Shown here: positions 45,686 to 55,413 of the stretch, one piece after another | Layout of the letters: each line of letters begins with the position of its first letter | Numbering within the stretch: position 1 is the first letter of the stretch | DNA from: Oceanospirillum beijerinckii DSM 7166 | Lineage (GTDB): Bacteria > Pseudomonadota > Gammaproteobacteria > Pseudomonadales > Halomonadaceae | Direction: 5' to 3' | DNA: 64,000 nt | Assembly (NCBI RefSeq): GCF_000422425.1 | Contig: NZ_AULT01000007.1 | Span: 124,001 to 188,000 of the forward strand | Translations under genes and position numbers: made by a program | Notes under the pieces: generated by a model | Databases searched by the model: none | Told to the model about the DNA's origin: nothing | What the model saw: the letters and a program-made list of their open reading frames with translations, nothing else

Positions 45686-47539
45686 TTAGAAACGATAGCT
45701 AACGGAGCCAAAGACACTACGGCCTTCGGTCGCGTAGTTACGCTTACTGACATAATCTTTGTCGGTCAGGTTTTTTACGGTCATCTTTAAGCTTAGATCA
45801 CGATTGATCTGATATTGACCATCCAGATCAAGCAACGTATAGCCGTTTAGCTTATCGGTATTGGCGCTGTCGGCGTAGCGCTCACCAATATAGGTCGCAC
45901 TGGCACCCAAAGTAAACTGCTCAATCTGCTGCGCTATACGCAGTGTCGCTTTGTTTTTCGCGCGGTAGATCAGCTGCTTGCCTTTATTTTCACCCTGAGC
46001 ATTTTCAGCATCCAGCCACTCGATATTGGCTTGAACCAGAGTGTTTTCATGCTGGAATTGAGCGGATAGCTCTGCGCCTTTAATTTCAACGCTTTCTACG
46101 TTGCTAGGCATCCACTTACCGTTGTCATCCGGTGCCCAGATGATCATATCATCCACATCAGTTTGATAAACATTCAGAGCGGTATAGAGCGCTGGTGTGA
46201 CCTGATAGCTCAGACCCAGGCTATTGGTGTCTGAGGTCTCAGGGGCAACACCGGGGTTACCAGCAGTCCAGCCGGTATCCGGGGCGTACAGATCATTAAA
46301 CGTTGGTGCGGTAAAGGCACTGGCGCGACCAGCTGTCAGTTGCAGACCCTCAATCAGCTCTACACCGACTTCCACACCAAAGGTATCAAAGCTACCAAAG
46401 GCTTCATTATCGTCGATACGGCCTGAAACAGAAGAGGTGAAACGGGATTGTTGCCACTGCCAAAGACCAAACAGCGCCTTGTTATCACGCTGATCTTCCT
46501 GATAGGCACTTACGCCACTACCGGAAATCTTGTCTTGTTTGTAGTCGATACCGGCAACCAGGGTGTGGCTGTCGTTAACGCTATAGTCGCTTTGCAGACT
46601 GAAGTGATAGTTTTTAGTGACAAACTTATCGGCTTTAACGCCTTCCACTTCCTGCTGGCTGCTGTCTTTATGATGGCTCAACTGAGTACGCAGATTCAGA
46701 TCATCACCCAGTTCGGCCTGTGCGCCCACATGAGTGGTGGTATTCTCAAACAGGGAGATACAGTCATTGGTTTTTGACCAGTCTGGCTTAGAGCACTGAT
46801 CGTAGTCATTTTCACCTTCATTGTGCTGTACACCGGCAAACAGTTTCACCTGATCCAGTTGGTGCTCTGCACTCAGTTTTAAGGCGTTGTTGGTGTAACC
46901 ATCGTCATCTTCGCCGTCTTCACCTTCTTTATCCCAAACATCAAAACCATCGGTTTTAAAATGACTGACAGAAGCACTGATACGAGTATCTTCGTTAGCC
47001 CAGCCACCGTTTACACCCAGTTGACGGGCGTTATCGCTACCGACACCGGCTTCAACTTCTGCGTGGTTTTGATTGTTCTTGGCTTTTTTGGTGAAAATTT
47101 GCACGACACCTGCGATCGCATTAGAACCGTATAGGCTGGAACGGGCACCACGGACGACTTCAATACGCTCAATCTGATCCAGCGGGAAATGCTCCAGGCT
47201 GGCAGTCCCCAGCGTCGCGCTCCCCACTTGCACACCATCTACCAATACCAGCATACGTTTCTGATCCAGACCACGCATATACAGGCTAGAGGTCTGACCA
47301 TAACCACCACTGTTTACAACCTGAATACCTGTAACTTGCTGCAAAGCCTGAGCGACACTCTTAGGTTGGCTCTGTTTTAGCTCCTGCTGGGTAATCACTG
47401 TTACCGGCGTCAGGGATTGAGCCACATTCTGCTCAAAACGGCTGGCAGTAATGACAATCGTCATAGGGTCGGCATTAGCCTGAACAACAGAAGAGGCAGC
47501 GGCCGCAGTAATGGCGGTAGCTAGAATGGCTTTTTTCAT
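45686..47539 (-). CDS. btuB: BtuB-type TonB-dependent cobalamin receptor
   Basis: 617 residues from ATG 47539 with GAGGAAA upstream; a frame to 47566 is weaker. Signal peptide cleaves near VQA^NA. TonB box MTIVITASR is at the mature N-terminus, plug domain (VAQALQQVTGIQVVNSGGYG, RGLDQKRMLVLVDGV, VVRGARSSLYGSNAIAGVV) and a 22-strand barrel ending GSVSYRF. Imports vitamin B12 across the outer membrane using TonB energy. The cobalamin riboswitch upstream fixes the ligand. Confidence 0.94.
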   Translation of the reverse strand: MKKAILATAITAAAASSVVQANADPMTIVITASRFEQNVAQSLTPVTVITQQELKQSQPKSVAQALQQVTGIQVVNSGGYGQTSSLYMRGLDQKRMLVLVDGVQVGSATLGTASLEHFPLDQIERIEVVRGARSSLYGSNAIAGVVQIFTKKAKNNQNHAEVEAGVGSDNARQLGVNGGWANEDTRISASVSHFKTDGFDVWDKEGEDGEDDDGYTNNALKLSAEHQLDQVKLFAGVQHNEGENDYDQCSKPDWSKTNDCISLFENTTTHVGAQAELGDDLNLRTQLSHHKDSSQQEVEGVKADKFVTKNYHFSLQSDYSVNDSHTLVAGIDYKQDKISGSGVSAYQEDQRDNKALFGLWQWQQSRFTSSVSGRIDDNEAFGSFDTFGVEVGVELIEGLQLTAGRASAFTAPTFNDLYAPDTGWTAGNPGVAPETSDTNSLGLSYQVTPALYTALNVYQTDVDDMIIWAPDDNGKWMPSNVESVEIKGAELSAQFQHENTLVQANIEWLDAENAQGENKGKQLIYRAKNKATLRIAQQIEQFTLGASATYIGERYADSANTDKLNGYTLLDLDGQYQINRDLSLKMTVKNLTDKDYVSKRNYATEGRSVFGSVSYRF

Positions 47540-47570
47540 GGGGATAATTTCCTCAGCGCAAATCACAAGC

Positions 47571-47790
47571 GTTGAGGGAGGGCAGGCGCAATAGGCAGGA
47601 TTGGTTCAATCCAACGCATTTACACCGGTGTCGCCCTCCGCAACACCGAAAATAATCAAAGTCTTCCGGTTGGTAATCGGGCTCAGCGTCATACAGGTTT
47701 TATGACCATTACCGTTGCGGGGGCAGCACAGGGATTGCACCTGTTTCCCCAACCGGGAAGTTTAGCGGGCATCATATAGTGAAATCCCAG
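47571..47790 (-). promoter_or_regulatory. Cobalamin riboswitch upstream of btuB
   Basis: On the minus strand: GTGCAATCCCTGTGCTGCCC then CCCGCAACGGTAATGG (B12-box-type core, about 47700-47750), and AACCGGAAGAC at 47661-47672, the conserved P-element. An expression platform is visible: GTTG.GGAGGGC (47633-47644 region) can pair with GCCCTCC..CAAC (47571-47583) just before the ribosome site, so ligand binding should block btuB translation. Confidence 0.93.
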
Positions 47791-47955
47791 TCAGTCAAGG
47801 GATGGGCATTCAAGTATGAGTGAATTCAATTCATGGCACTTGAGGAATAGGATTCATAGAAGGAGAGGGCAGTGGTACAATCCCCGCCTTCAACTTAGAC
47901 CAACTCTTTTTCAACTGGCGACCTTTAGCAGGATCGCACCATCTTGGGATGATAT

Positions 47956-48789
47956 ATGCTCAGCTATCGACACGCGTTTCATGCCGGTAATCACGCCGAT
48001 GTGATTAAACACCTGACTCAGGCACTGATCTTGGAAGCGTTGAGCAAAAAAGCAAAACCTTACTGCTATATCGATACCCATGCCGGTGGTGTGCTGTATG
48101 ACCTGGACAGTGAAGAGGCACAGAAAACCGGTGAAGCCGAACAGGGTATCTGCCAGGTGATTGATCACCCACTGCTGCCACAGAGCTATCGTCAGGTGAT
48201 TATCGACTATAACTCAGACGGTGTACTGCAAGTTTATCCCGGCTCTCCAGCGGTTGCACAAGCGTTTCAGCGTGAGCAGGATCATCTTATCCTGATGGAA
48301 CTGCATAATAACGAAGTGGCTAACGTGAAGCGTGAAACCCGCTACTGGAATAATACCTCAGTTCATCATAGAGATAGCTTTGAAGGCCTGCCTGCGATCT
48401 TGCCGCCAACACCACGCAGGGGTTTGGTACTGATCGATCCTTCTTACGAGATCAAAACCGATTACACCAAGACCGCCAAAGCAGTGAAAAACGCCTACAA
48501 GCGCTGGGCAACCGGCATCTACGCTGTGTGGTACCCGATACTGGTTGATGATAAAAGCCGTATCCTGCTGGATGAACTGGAACAGAGCGGAATCCGCCGT
48601 ATCCTCATCGCTGAGATCTCCCGTGAAGCAGGCACAGATGAAACCTTCGGCATGATTGGCAGCGGCATGCTGCTGGTGAATCCACCCTATCAGCTGGACG
48701 AGCAACTGCAAGAGATTCTGCCAGAGCTTGCCCAGGCTATGCTGGGGCCGGATGCAAAAGCTAGCGTACGTTGGCTGGTAGGCGAGTAA
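47956..48789 (+). CDS. rlmJ: 23S rRNA (adenine(2030)-N6)-methyltransferase
   Basis: 277 residues, matching E. coli YhiR length. N-terminus MLSYRHAFHAGNHADVIKH is diagnostic; motif IV reads IDPSYE in the DPPY class of N6-adenine methyltransferases, and YIDTHAGGVLYDL provides motif I. It modifies A2030 of 23S rRNA. Its promoter region is shared with the divergent btuB leader. Confidence 0.95.
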   Translation: MLSYRHAFHAGNHADVIKHLTQALILEALSKKAKPYCYIDTHAGGVLYDLDSEEAQKTGEAEQGICQVIDHPLLPQSYRQVIIDYNSDGVLQVYPGSPAVAQAFQREQDHLILMELHNNEVANVKRETRYWNNTSVHHRDSFEGLPAILPPTPRRGLVLIDPSYEIKTDYTKTAKAVKNAYKRWATGIYAVWYPILVDDKSRILLDELEQSGIRRILIAEISREAGTDETFGMIGSGMLLVNPPYQLDEQLQEILPELAQAMLGPDAKASVRWLVGE

Positions 48790-48907
48790 CCTCTTGCAGA
48801 AATAAAGCACACGAACACTGAGCAGAGTGCAGCGTTATCGCCAGTCGGGGTGATACGGCTTTCTTCCAAGCAGACGGGTTTGCTGGCTTCGCCGAGCAAA
48901 CAAAAAA

Positions 48908-48927
48908 AGCCGGTCATTTGACCGGCT
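48908..48927 (-). terminator. Intrinsic terminator read from the minus strand
   Basis: AGCCGGTCA (48908-48916) / TGACCGGCT (48919-48927) preceded on the plus strand by seven A, so minus-strand transcripts end in a T-run. Its likely client is the binding-protein gene ending at 49162. Confidence 0.8.
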
Positions 48928-49161
48928 ACGAAGAGGGTGAAAACCCAAGAACAACAAGCCCGAACGCTTGTTAGGAGAACAAACAGGAGTCAATACCAAA
49001 GCACTACATAAAACAGCAAGATTAATGTATGCCTTTAACAATAGTTCAATATTTGCTGGGCTGCACAAGTAAATCTGCACCGGATCAAAATACCCACTAA
49101 GCCTGGATGCCTGGATGCCTGGATACAACAAAATATTTAACAGCTCGCTAAATCGGCACGA
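48928..49161. other. Non-coding stretch with a short tandem repeat
   Basis: Between the terminator above and the binding-protein gene. Holds GCCTGGAT three times in tandem near 49101-49124 and nothing else recognised. Confidence 0.5.
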
Positions 49162-50085
49162 CTACTGGCTTACCTTGTAGAGCTCTGGCAGCAGATAATC
49201 GACTCCATATCGTGCAGTAATCTGTTGTACCAGCCCTTCGGTGGATGCCCGCTCAACAATATCCCCCAGCTTATAAGCCAGTTGACGGTAGTTACTATGA
49301 ACGGCCATACCAATATCCCAATCAAGCTGATGCAGTCGAGGCAGGGCTACCGTTGATAGTTGGAAGTCTTGCTTCTGCGTTGGATGATGTTTAGATAGCC
49401 ACTGCAGTTGGCTTTGCATGCCCATAATAGCTGCGACCTCTTTCTCTTGTAATGCACTATAGGCGTCTCTCAGATCGATAAAATGGCGCACTTTGTCACG
49501 AATCTGGCCATTAAACACTGACATCAGATAGACATCGGGCAGGCTATCCGTTTCCACTGCAACCGGATGATAACGGAGCACGGCTAAAGTCCCCAGTGAG
49601 TCCAACTGATCGGCATCAAAGCCTACTCGCCAGCGCTCTTTCTGGTAAGGGCCGAACATATGCACCAGATCATTTTTCACCTCACCAAACTCATTGGTCT
49701 GATAAGAAAACTCTTTGTCGTAAGGTACACGCATCATCACATCGGCAATGCTTCTGCCAAGGTAGTGTCCCTTCCAGACGTGGTTACGCAGATCATCATC
49801 CAGGGTTTCATCCGGAGTCATCCAGCGCAGTTTCAACTCCAGCTTCAGCTGCTGAGCGATATGTTGGGCTAGTTCAACATCGATGCCTTTGGCTTTACCG
49901 TCCTCATCTTTATAGGAGTAGGGGGGGAACTCTTTATAAACAGCAATCTCGATAAAACCTGATGCCATAACGTCATCATAGCTACGGGCCTGAGCAGCAG
50001 GAGAGTAAAGCAGGTTGCTGAACACAACAGCGGTCAGTAACAGAAAAATCAGGAAAGCTTGGCTTACACGGTTATAAGCGGTCAT
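49162..50085 (-). CDS. Quinoprotein-dehydrogenase-associated periplasmic binding protein
   Basis: 307 residues from ATG 50085 (GGAGAA nine bases upstream); the frame is open to 50136. Signal peptide cleaves near AAQA^RSY. The SBP_bac_3 core is visible (FIEIAVYKEFPPYSYKDEDG, then AKGIDVELAQHIAQQLKLEL). In the quinoprotein-associated subfamily the protein is encoded beside PQQ-dependent alcohol dehydrogenase genes and its cargo is unproven. It belongs to the PQQ-type cluster to the right, though on the opposite strand. Confidence 0.8.
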   Translation of the reverse strand: MTAYNRVSQAFLIFLLLTAVVFSNLLYSPAAQARSYDDVMASGFIEIAVYKEFPPYSYKDEDGKAKGIDVELAQHIAQQLKLELKLRWMTPDETLDDDLRNHVWKGHYLGRSIADVMMRVPYDKEFSYQTNEFGEVKNDLVHMFGPYQKERWRVGFDADQLDSLGTLAVLRYHPVAVETDSLPDVYLMSVFNGQIRDKVRHFIDLRDAYSALQEKEVAAIMGMQSQLQWLSKHHPTQKQDFQLSTVALPRLHQLDWDIGMAVHSNYRQLAYKLGDIVERASTEGLVQQITARYGVDYLLPELYKVSQ

Positions 50086-50280
50086 TATTATTCTCCAAAA
50101 GGTCAGTTTTGGGATTCTATATATTTTCAGGGACAATCGGCCTGATGCTCGGCTGGGTCACTTTTAACGCCACCTGCCGATTGAGGATTTTATCGCCCCC
50201 AGAAACAGCCATCCCCCATACGCAGGGCAGTGCATACAGGGGACAACCAAGCCTTGGTATCTTCAGCTGAATCCTTAGGG

Positions 50281-50709
50281 TTAGCGCACTACAAATTCAC
50301 CCTTCATACCCTTATGCTCCAGGCCTTCGGCATAAAATTCAAAACGACCCGGTTTGATCGGTACAAAGTAGATCTCTACTTCACCGGCATCTTCAAACTC
50401 CAGCTCGGTCAAAGACACCGCTTTAATTTCTGCGGCTCCCACCTCTACTTTGCGCAGGTAGATAGAGGCAAAAAAATCCGGGGCTTTCAGTGCATACTCT
50501 TTCAGACCACTGGCCTGAATTTCCAGGCTGTACGCCTTACCTGTTTCCAGCTGATATTCGGTTTGTGACATACCATAGCCACTTTCTTCTGTACCCAATA
50601 CCAGCTCGGGCAGGGCTGTGGCCTTGCGAGTCAGATCGCCTGCGGCTGATGCCAGACCAGGCAGCACTGCCAGCGTTAATGCCATTATTGTTGTTTTCAT
50701 TAATTTCAT
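50281..50709 (-). CDS. Small exported cupredoxin-like protein
   Basis: 142 residues with signal peptide (cleavage ASA^AG) and GGAGGG before the ATG. The C-terminal half reads as a cupredoxin-type beta sandwich (LEFEDAGEVEIYFVPIKPGRFEFYAEGLEHKGMKGEFVV, given in pieces), but the full set of copper ligands is not obvious: one His and a Met in GLEHKGM. It may be a copper or redox helper of the PQQ pathway. Divergent from the next gene. Confidence 0.65.
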   Translation of the reverse strand: MKLMKTTIMALTLAVLPGLASAAGDLTRKATALPELVLGTEESGYGMSQTEYQLETGKAYSLEIQASGLKEYALKAPDFFASIYLRKVEVGAAEIKAVSLTELEFEDAGEVEIYFVPIKPGRFEFYAEGLEHKGMKGEFVVR

Positions 50710-50902
50710 TTCTATTCCCTCCAGAATATGTCATCCATGTTAGAAAGTGAGAAGCACTCTCAATATGCTACTTGAGAACTAGTTTCTTCCTTCTTTGTTC
50801 CCATTCACCTATCGAGCTATCCCGCCTAATCTCACTGGCATAACTATAAAAATGCTTAGACCCAACAGAAAAATAATCAAATACAAACCGATAGGTACGG
50901 GT

Positions 50903-52135
50903 ATGCCATTACTCATGGAAAAGGCGAAACCGGTATTCCTTGCTGCAACAGTGACCTGCCTGGTGGGGGGCATCACAAGTTACAGCACGACCGCAGAAGC
51001 CGCGCTTAAAAAACCAAAGCTGGAAGTACAGATCCACTATCTGCGCATGATGCCGAAAGTACGGCCTGTGCTGTCTAATCTGATGCCCGATCCTAAAAAC
51101 AGCGGTCAGGCCGGTGCTGAATTAGGCATCAAGGATAACAACACTACGGGACGCTTCACCGGTCAGCACTATCAACTCAACAGCCAGCACTTTACCTCGG
51201 AAGAGGCATTTCTGGCCGCCGTTGATCAAGTGATTAACCCGGATGCCCTGATTCTGGTTGACGCTCCCAGCCATCTATTGGCTAAAGCAGATAGTCGGGC
51301 TAAAGATCAGGGAGCCCTGCTGTTTAATGTCGGTAATAGCGACGATAGCCTGCGCACCAGCCAATGCCTGAACAATACACTGCACACCTATCCCAGTCGT
51401 GCGATGAAAACTGACGCTTTGGCACAGTGGTTAGCCACCCGTCGCTTCAGTGACTGGTTGCTGATCCAGGGACCGGAGGCTGAAGATAAAGCCTATGCTG
51501 ATGCCCTGAAGCGCTCTGCCAAGCGCTTTGGCAGCAAAATTGTACTGGAGAAGCAATGGAGCTTTGATACCGATCTGCGTCGCACCGCTCAGAAAGAGCT
51601 ACCCCTGTTTACCCAGGGTCCGGATTACGACGTCGTGCTGGTCGCCGACGAAGCCGGTGATTTTGGTCATTACGTGCCCTATAACACCTGGCTGCCACGG
51701 CCAGTTGCCGGAACTCAGGGGCTGACTCCAACGGCCTGGAATAAAGTGGTGGAACAGTGGGGCGCAGCTCAGCTGCAAAGCCGTTTTGAGAAGCAGCATC
51801 AGCGTCATATGAATGACCGGGATTACGCCGCATGGGCTGCAATTCGTTCAATTTCAGAAGCGATCCTGCAAAACAAGCAGCAGGCTGGCGAACAGCATAA
51901 AGCGCTGCCTATGAAGCAGTTTCTGATCGGTGACAAATTTCATCTGGCAGCCTTCAAGGGCCACAAGTTGACTTATCGCAACTGGAATGGCCAGCTGCGC
52001 CAGCCTATTCCTCTGGTGCAACCCACCTCTCTGGTCTCCCAGTCACCTCAGGCGGGTTATCTGCATCCGGTGACCGAGTTGGACACATTGGGTTTTGATC
52101 AGCAGGAAAGTCAGTGTCAGCTGCATAAGTCCTGA
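50903..52135 (+). CDS. PQQ-pathway ABC transporter substrate-binding protein
   Basis: 410 residues from ATG 50903 with AGGTACGG upstream; in-frame ATGs at 50852 and 50795 would lengthen the signal region. A signal peptide ends near TAEA^ALK. The protein resembles the PQQ_ABC_bind family (IHYLRMMPKVRPVLSNLMPD, NPDALILVDAPSHLL, DWLLIQGPEAEDKAYADALK), which always accompanies PQQ-dependent alcohol oxidation genes. Its ligand is unknown. Confidence 0.82.
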   Translation: MPLLMEKAKPVFLAATVTCLVGGITSYSTTAEAALKKPKLEVQIHYLRMMPKVRPVLSNLMPDPKNSGQAGAELGIKDNNTTGRFTGQHYQLNSQHFTSEEAFLAAVDQVINPDALILVDAPSHLLAKADSRAKDQGALLFNVGNSDDSLRTSQCLNNTLHTYPSRAMKTDALAQWLATRRFSDWLLIQGPEAEDKAYADALKRSAKRFGSKIVLEKQWSFDTDLRRTAQKELPLFTQGPDYDVVLVADEAGDFGHYVPYNTWLPRPVAGTQGLTPTAWNKVVEQWGAAQLQSRFEKQHQRHMNDRDYAAWAAIRSISEAILQNKQQAGEQHKALPMKQFLIGDKFHLAAFKGHKLTYRNWNGQLRQPIPLVQPTSLVSQSPQAGYLHPVTELDTLGFDQQESQCQLHKS

Positions 52136-52194
52136 CCCCATGGCTTCGCAATCACACAACAATAACAGTATCTGGATAACCAATAGGCATCATC

Positions 52195-53238
52195 ATGTTT
52201 AAAAAGAGCTTACTTCATACTGCACTGAATACCCGTCGTATCAAATCCCTACTGATGGGCTCTCTTCTCGGCTCAGCACTGTTAACCGCCCCAGCTTTCG
52301 CCGATCTGGCTTATGTCAGTAATGAAAAGGACAACACCCTGTCCGTAATCGACCTGAACACTCTGGAAGTAAAAGAAACCATTGAAGTGGGCCAGCGTCC
52401 ACGGGGTATTATTTTCAGCAAGGATTACAGCAAGTTATATATCTGCGCCAGCGACGATGACACGGTTCAGATTATGGATGTTGCGACGGGTGAGATTATT
52501 GATACCCTGCCATCCGGTGAAGACCCGGAGCAGTTCTCTCTGGCACCTAACGACCGCCACCTGTATATCGCCAATGAAGATGACGCTCTGGTGACCATTG
52601 TCGATACCAAAGACAGCACCGTACTGGCACAGATTGATGTGGGTGTAGAACCGGAAGGCATGGCAGTCAGTCCTAATGGCAAGATCGCCGTTAATACCTC
52701 TGAAACCACCAGTATGCTGCACTGGATCGACACCGAAACCTACGAGTTGTATGACAATACTCAGGTGGATCAGCGCCCACGCCATGTAGAGTTTAACAAA
52801 GACGGTTCTCTGTTGTGGGCCTCCTCTGAGATTGGTGGCACCGTTGTTGTTATTGATACCAGCAACCGTGAGATTCTCAAGAAACTGAATTTTGAGATTA
52901 AAGGCATTCACCCGGATCGTATCCAGCCCGTAGGTGTAAAGCTGACCGATGATGGCCAATACGCTTTTGTGGCTTTAGGCCCGGCAAACCATGTCGCGGT
53001 AGTCGATGCAAAGAACTATGAAGTGGTCGATTATCTGCTGGTGGGACGTCGCGTCTGGCATATGGATTTCAGCGCTGATCAAAGCAAACTGCTCACCACC
53101 AATGGCATCAGTGGCGATGTTTCTGTTATTGATATTAATAAGATGAAAGTGATCAAGAGTATCAAAGTAGGTCGTTACCCATGGGGCGTAGCGGTACTGC
53201 CAGCGGATAAAATCTCATCTGCGCAGGCTGAGCGCTGA
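52195..53238 (+). CDS. PQQ-associated beta-propeller protein
   Basis: 347 residues, signal peptide (cleavage AFA^DLA) and then about seven YVTN-type beta-propeller repeats: AYVSNEKDNTLSVIDL, then VGQRPRGIIFS, LYIANEDDALVTIVDT and so on. The PQQ-catabolism-associated propeller family has this layout. It is periplasmic and may bind PQQ enzyme or transporter partners. It starts 59 bp after the binding-protein gene. Confidence 0.85.
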   Translation: MFKKSLLHTALNTRRIKSLLMGSLLGSALLTAPAFADLAYVSNEKDNTLSVIDLNTLEVKETIEVGQRPRGIIFSKDYSKLYICASDDDTVQIMDVATGEIIDTLPSGEDPEQFSLAPNDRHLYIANEDDALVTIVDTKDSTVLAQIDVGVEPEGMAVSPNGKIAVNTSETTSMLHWIDTETYELYDNTQVDQRPRHVEFNKDGSLLWASSEIGGTVVVIDTSNREILKKLNFEIKGIHPDRIQPVGVKLTDDGQYAFVALGPANHVAVVDAKNYEVVDYLLVGRRVWHMDFSADQSKLLTTNGISGDVSVIDINKMKVIKSIKVGRYPWGVAVLPADKISSAQAER

Positions 53239-53305
53239 TCACTCGCATAAAGCACTCAAACCGAAAAAGACACAAATAAGATAACGATAAGAAACACTCC
53301 ATAGT

Positions 53306-53334
53306 GCGACTATCTTCGGGTAGTCGCCTGTTTT
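53306..53334 (+). terminator. Stem-loop between propeller and ABC genes
   Basis: GCGACTA (53306-53312) / TAGTCGC (53321-53327) followed by CTGTTTT. Could end the propeller transcript or act as an attenuator before the ATPase gene; ACTCCAT/ATGGAGT pairs outside it. Confidence 0.6.
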
Positions 53335-53354
53335 ACTTCCCATGATGGAGTCAC

Positions 53355-54131
53355 ATGATGAATAGCAGAGCTGATACTCTGACATCAGAGTGCCAAAACA
53401 CCCACCAGGTCCTTCTGAATATTCAGGGCTTAAATTTTCAGTATGGCGCACTCAATGCGCTGACAGGCCTCAACTACCAGATCTACTCCGGTGCCTTCAA
53501 TGCTTTGCTGGGGGCTAATGGCGCAGGAAAATCCACTCTGTTTAACCTGTTGGCGGGCTTACTAAAACCTCAACAAGGAGAGCTGCATTTTCAAGGTCAA
53601 CCAATAAGGCACCTTAATGCCGATTATCTGGCCAATCTCGGTATTGTATTTCAGCAAAGCACTCTGGACATGGATCTCAGTGTCGGACAAAACCTTCACT
53701 ACCACGCCTCACTACATGGATTAAGCCGTAAACAGGCCAAACAGCGTATAGAGGAAGAGCTGACCCGGTTAAATCTGCTTGACCGCATTAAAGACCCTGT
53801 ACGCACTCTGAATGGCGGCCATAAGCGCCGAGTAGAAATTGCACGCGCCCTACTGCATCAACCTGCTTTTTTGATGCTGGATGAAGCCACTGTTGGCCTG
53901 GATCTGTCAACCCGGCAGCAACTTACAGACTATCTGCATCAACGTTGCCAGGATGATGGACTGACAGTGCTCTGGACCACTCACCTGATTGAAGAGATCC
54001 AGCCTCAAGACCCGGTTCTGATCCTATACAAAGGCGAAGCCAAATATTCCGGCTTAAGCGCAGAACTGATCCAGCAACAGGGTGTAACCGAGCTCAAACA
54101 ACTGATTCAGCAACTGACCCGAGCGGAATAA
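53355..54131 (+). CDS. PQQ-associated ABC transporter ATPase
   Basis: 258 residues. Walker A GANGAGKST, Walker B LMLDEATVGLD and H-loop TTHLIEE. The signature is LNGGHKRRVEIARAL, not LSGGQ; the GGH form is the one I recall for this PQQ-associated ATPase group, so it is family-typical rather than a defect. An N-terminal extension of about 20 residues precedes the domain. It couples to the permease gene, which follows without a gap. Confidence 0.85.
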   Translation: MMNSRADTLTSECQNTHQVLLNIQGLNFQYGALNALTGLNYQIYSGAFNALLGANGAGKSTLFNLLAGLLKPQQGELHFQGQPIRHLNADYLANLGIVFQQSTLDMDLSVGQNLHYHASLHGLSRKQAKQRIEEELTRLNLLDRIKDPVRTLNGGHKRRVEIARALLHQPAFLMLDEATVGLDLSTRQQLTDYLHQRCQDDGLTVLWTTHLIEEIQPQDPVLILYKGEAKYSGLSAELIQQQGVTELKQLIQQLTRAE

Positions 54132-55007
54132 ATGATGCCAGACTCAACAATCCTTAACCCCGCCGCTTCTGAGCACAAAACAAGCCCTCTTTTTCGCCCA
54201 TACAACCCAGGAATTGCAGGTTATTGGCGCACCTTTGCAGGTATTACTCAGCGGGAGTTTTTACGTTTCGTACAGCAACGCAGCCGCTTTCTGAGCGCAC
54301 TGATTCGCCCTTTGCTCTGGTTGATCGTGTTTGCTGCAGGTTTTCGTGCGGTTCTTGGGGTATCGATTATGCCACCGTACGGCACCTATATAACCTATCA
54401 GGTGTATATCGCCCCTGGTTTGGTCGCCATGATCATTCTGTTTAACGCCATGCAGAGTGCACTCTCTATGGTGTATGACAGAGAGATGGGTAGCATGAAA
54501 GTGTTACTTACCTGCCCGCAACCCAGAGGCTTTCTATTATTCAGCAAACTATTGGCCAATGCTCTGGTAGCCTTACCCCAGATCTATGCGTTTCTGTTGA
54601 TTGCCTATTTTGTTGATGTAGATCCACCTTTTATCGGTTATCTGGCGGTGCTACCTGCCTGTTTACTGGTAGCCATTATGCTAGGGGCTATAGGGTTGTT
54701 TATCTCCAGCTTTATTCGCCAGCTGGAGAACTTTGCCGGGGTGATGAACTTTGTTATCTTCCCGATGTTTTTCCTCTCTTCTGCACTCTATCCACTATGG
54801 AAAATGCAGGAAGCCGGTCCAATTCTATACGCTATTTGCAATGCTAATCCTTTTACCCATGCAGTAGAGTTGATTCGCTTTAGCCTATACGGCGAGCTGG
54901 ATTTACAATCGCTGCTACTGGTCTGCTCGATAACTATTGGCTTCTTGTTTCTGGCTATTATTAGTTTCGATCCACAAAAAGGTTTATCAAAAGGTAAAAA
55001 ATCTTAG
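54132..55007 (+). CDS. ABC-2 type permease of the PQQ-associated transporter
   Basis: 291 residues with six helices in ABC-2 arrangement; the region LVAMIILFNAMQSALSMVYDREMGSMKVLLTCPQPR is the ABC-2 coupling signature (given here only in outline), later PMFFLSSALYPLW closes it. Adjacent to the ATPase gene with no spacer. Family members of this locus (PedC-type) are linked to alcohol oxidation, possibly in solvent export or enzyme assembly. The transported substrate is unknown. Confidence 0.85.
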   Translation: MMPDSTILNPAASEHKTSPLFRPYNPGIAGYWRTFAGITQREFLRFVQQRSRFLSALIRPLLWLIVFAAGFRAVLGVSIMPPYGTYITYQVYIAPGLVAMIILFNAMQSALSMVYDREMGSMKVLLTCPQPRGFLLFSKLLANALVALPQIYAFLLIAYFVDVDPPFIGYLAVLPACLLVAIMLGAIGLFISSFIRQLENFAGVMNFVIFPMFFLSSALYPLWKMQEAGPILYAICNANPFTHAVELIRFSLYGELDLQSLLLVCSITIGFLFLAIISFDPQKGLSKGKKS

Positions 55008-55413
55008 CCCAAAGCATGTTAATCCACCCAGAAACAGTACTGAAGTAGTAGAAACCACTACTACTTCAGGCTGATCACAAAACAACCAAAGCAGCAGTTT
55101 ATTTACTCACTGTTAAGCTAAGGTAAAGATAGATAAAAAGTCATTGAGTGGTTCGGCAAAACCAGTGGATTCTCTGATCAAAACACCGGAAGAGTCTCAA
55201 GCAGAGGAAAAAAATCTAAAATACTCCATTAGAGCACCAAAAAGCCTACCTACCACAAGATGCTTATAAAGAATAAAAAGATCTATTAAAACAATAAGTT
55301 GACTAACGTCGGCTAGATATTTCTCCCGTTACAGCGCATCATACTACCCTAGTGCTTTAACGGCTCAGCTAACAACTATAGCCCACTACTACGACAATAA
55401 TGAGGGGTGCTTC
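55008..55413. other. Intergenic region with a 12-bp perfect hairpin
   Basis: 406 bp between the permease and AgmR-type genes. CTGAAGTAGTAG (55040-55051) / CTACTACTTCAG (55058-55069), loop AAACCA, lies 33 bp after the permease stop and may terminate without a T-run. The rest holds the agmR promoter region; no sigma site was convincing. Confidence 0.6.

Noticed and set aside
53355-54131. Defective ABC signature (LNGGHKRR) in the PQQ-associated ATPase
   Set aside because: The GGH form is recalled as typical of this family; Walker A, Walker B and H-loop are intact.
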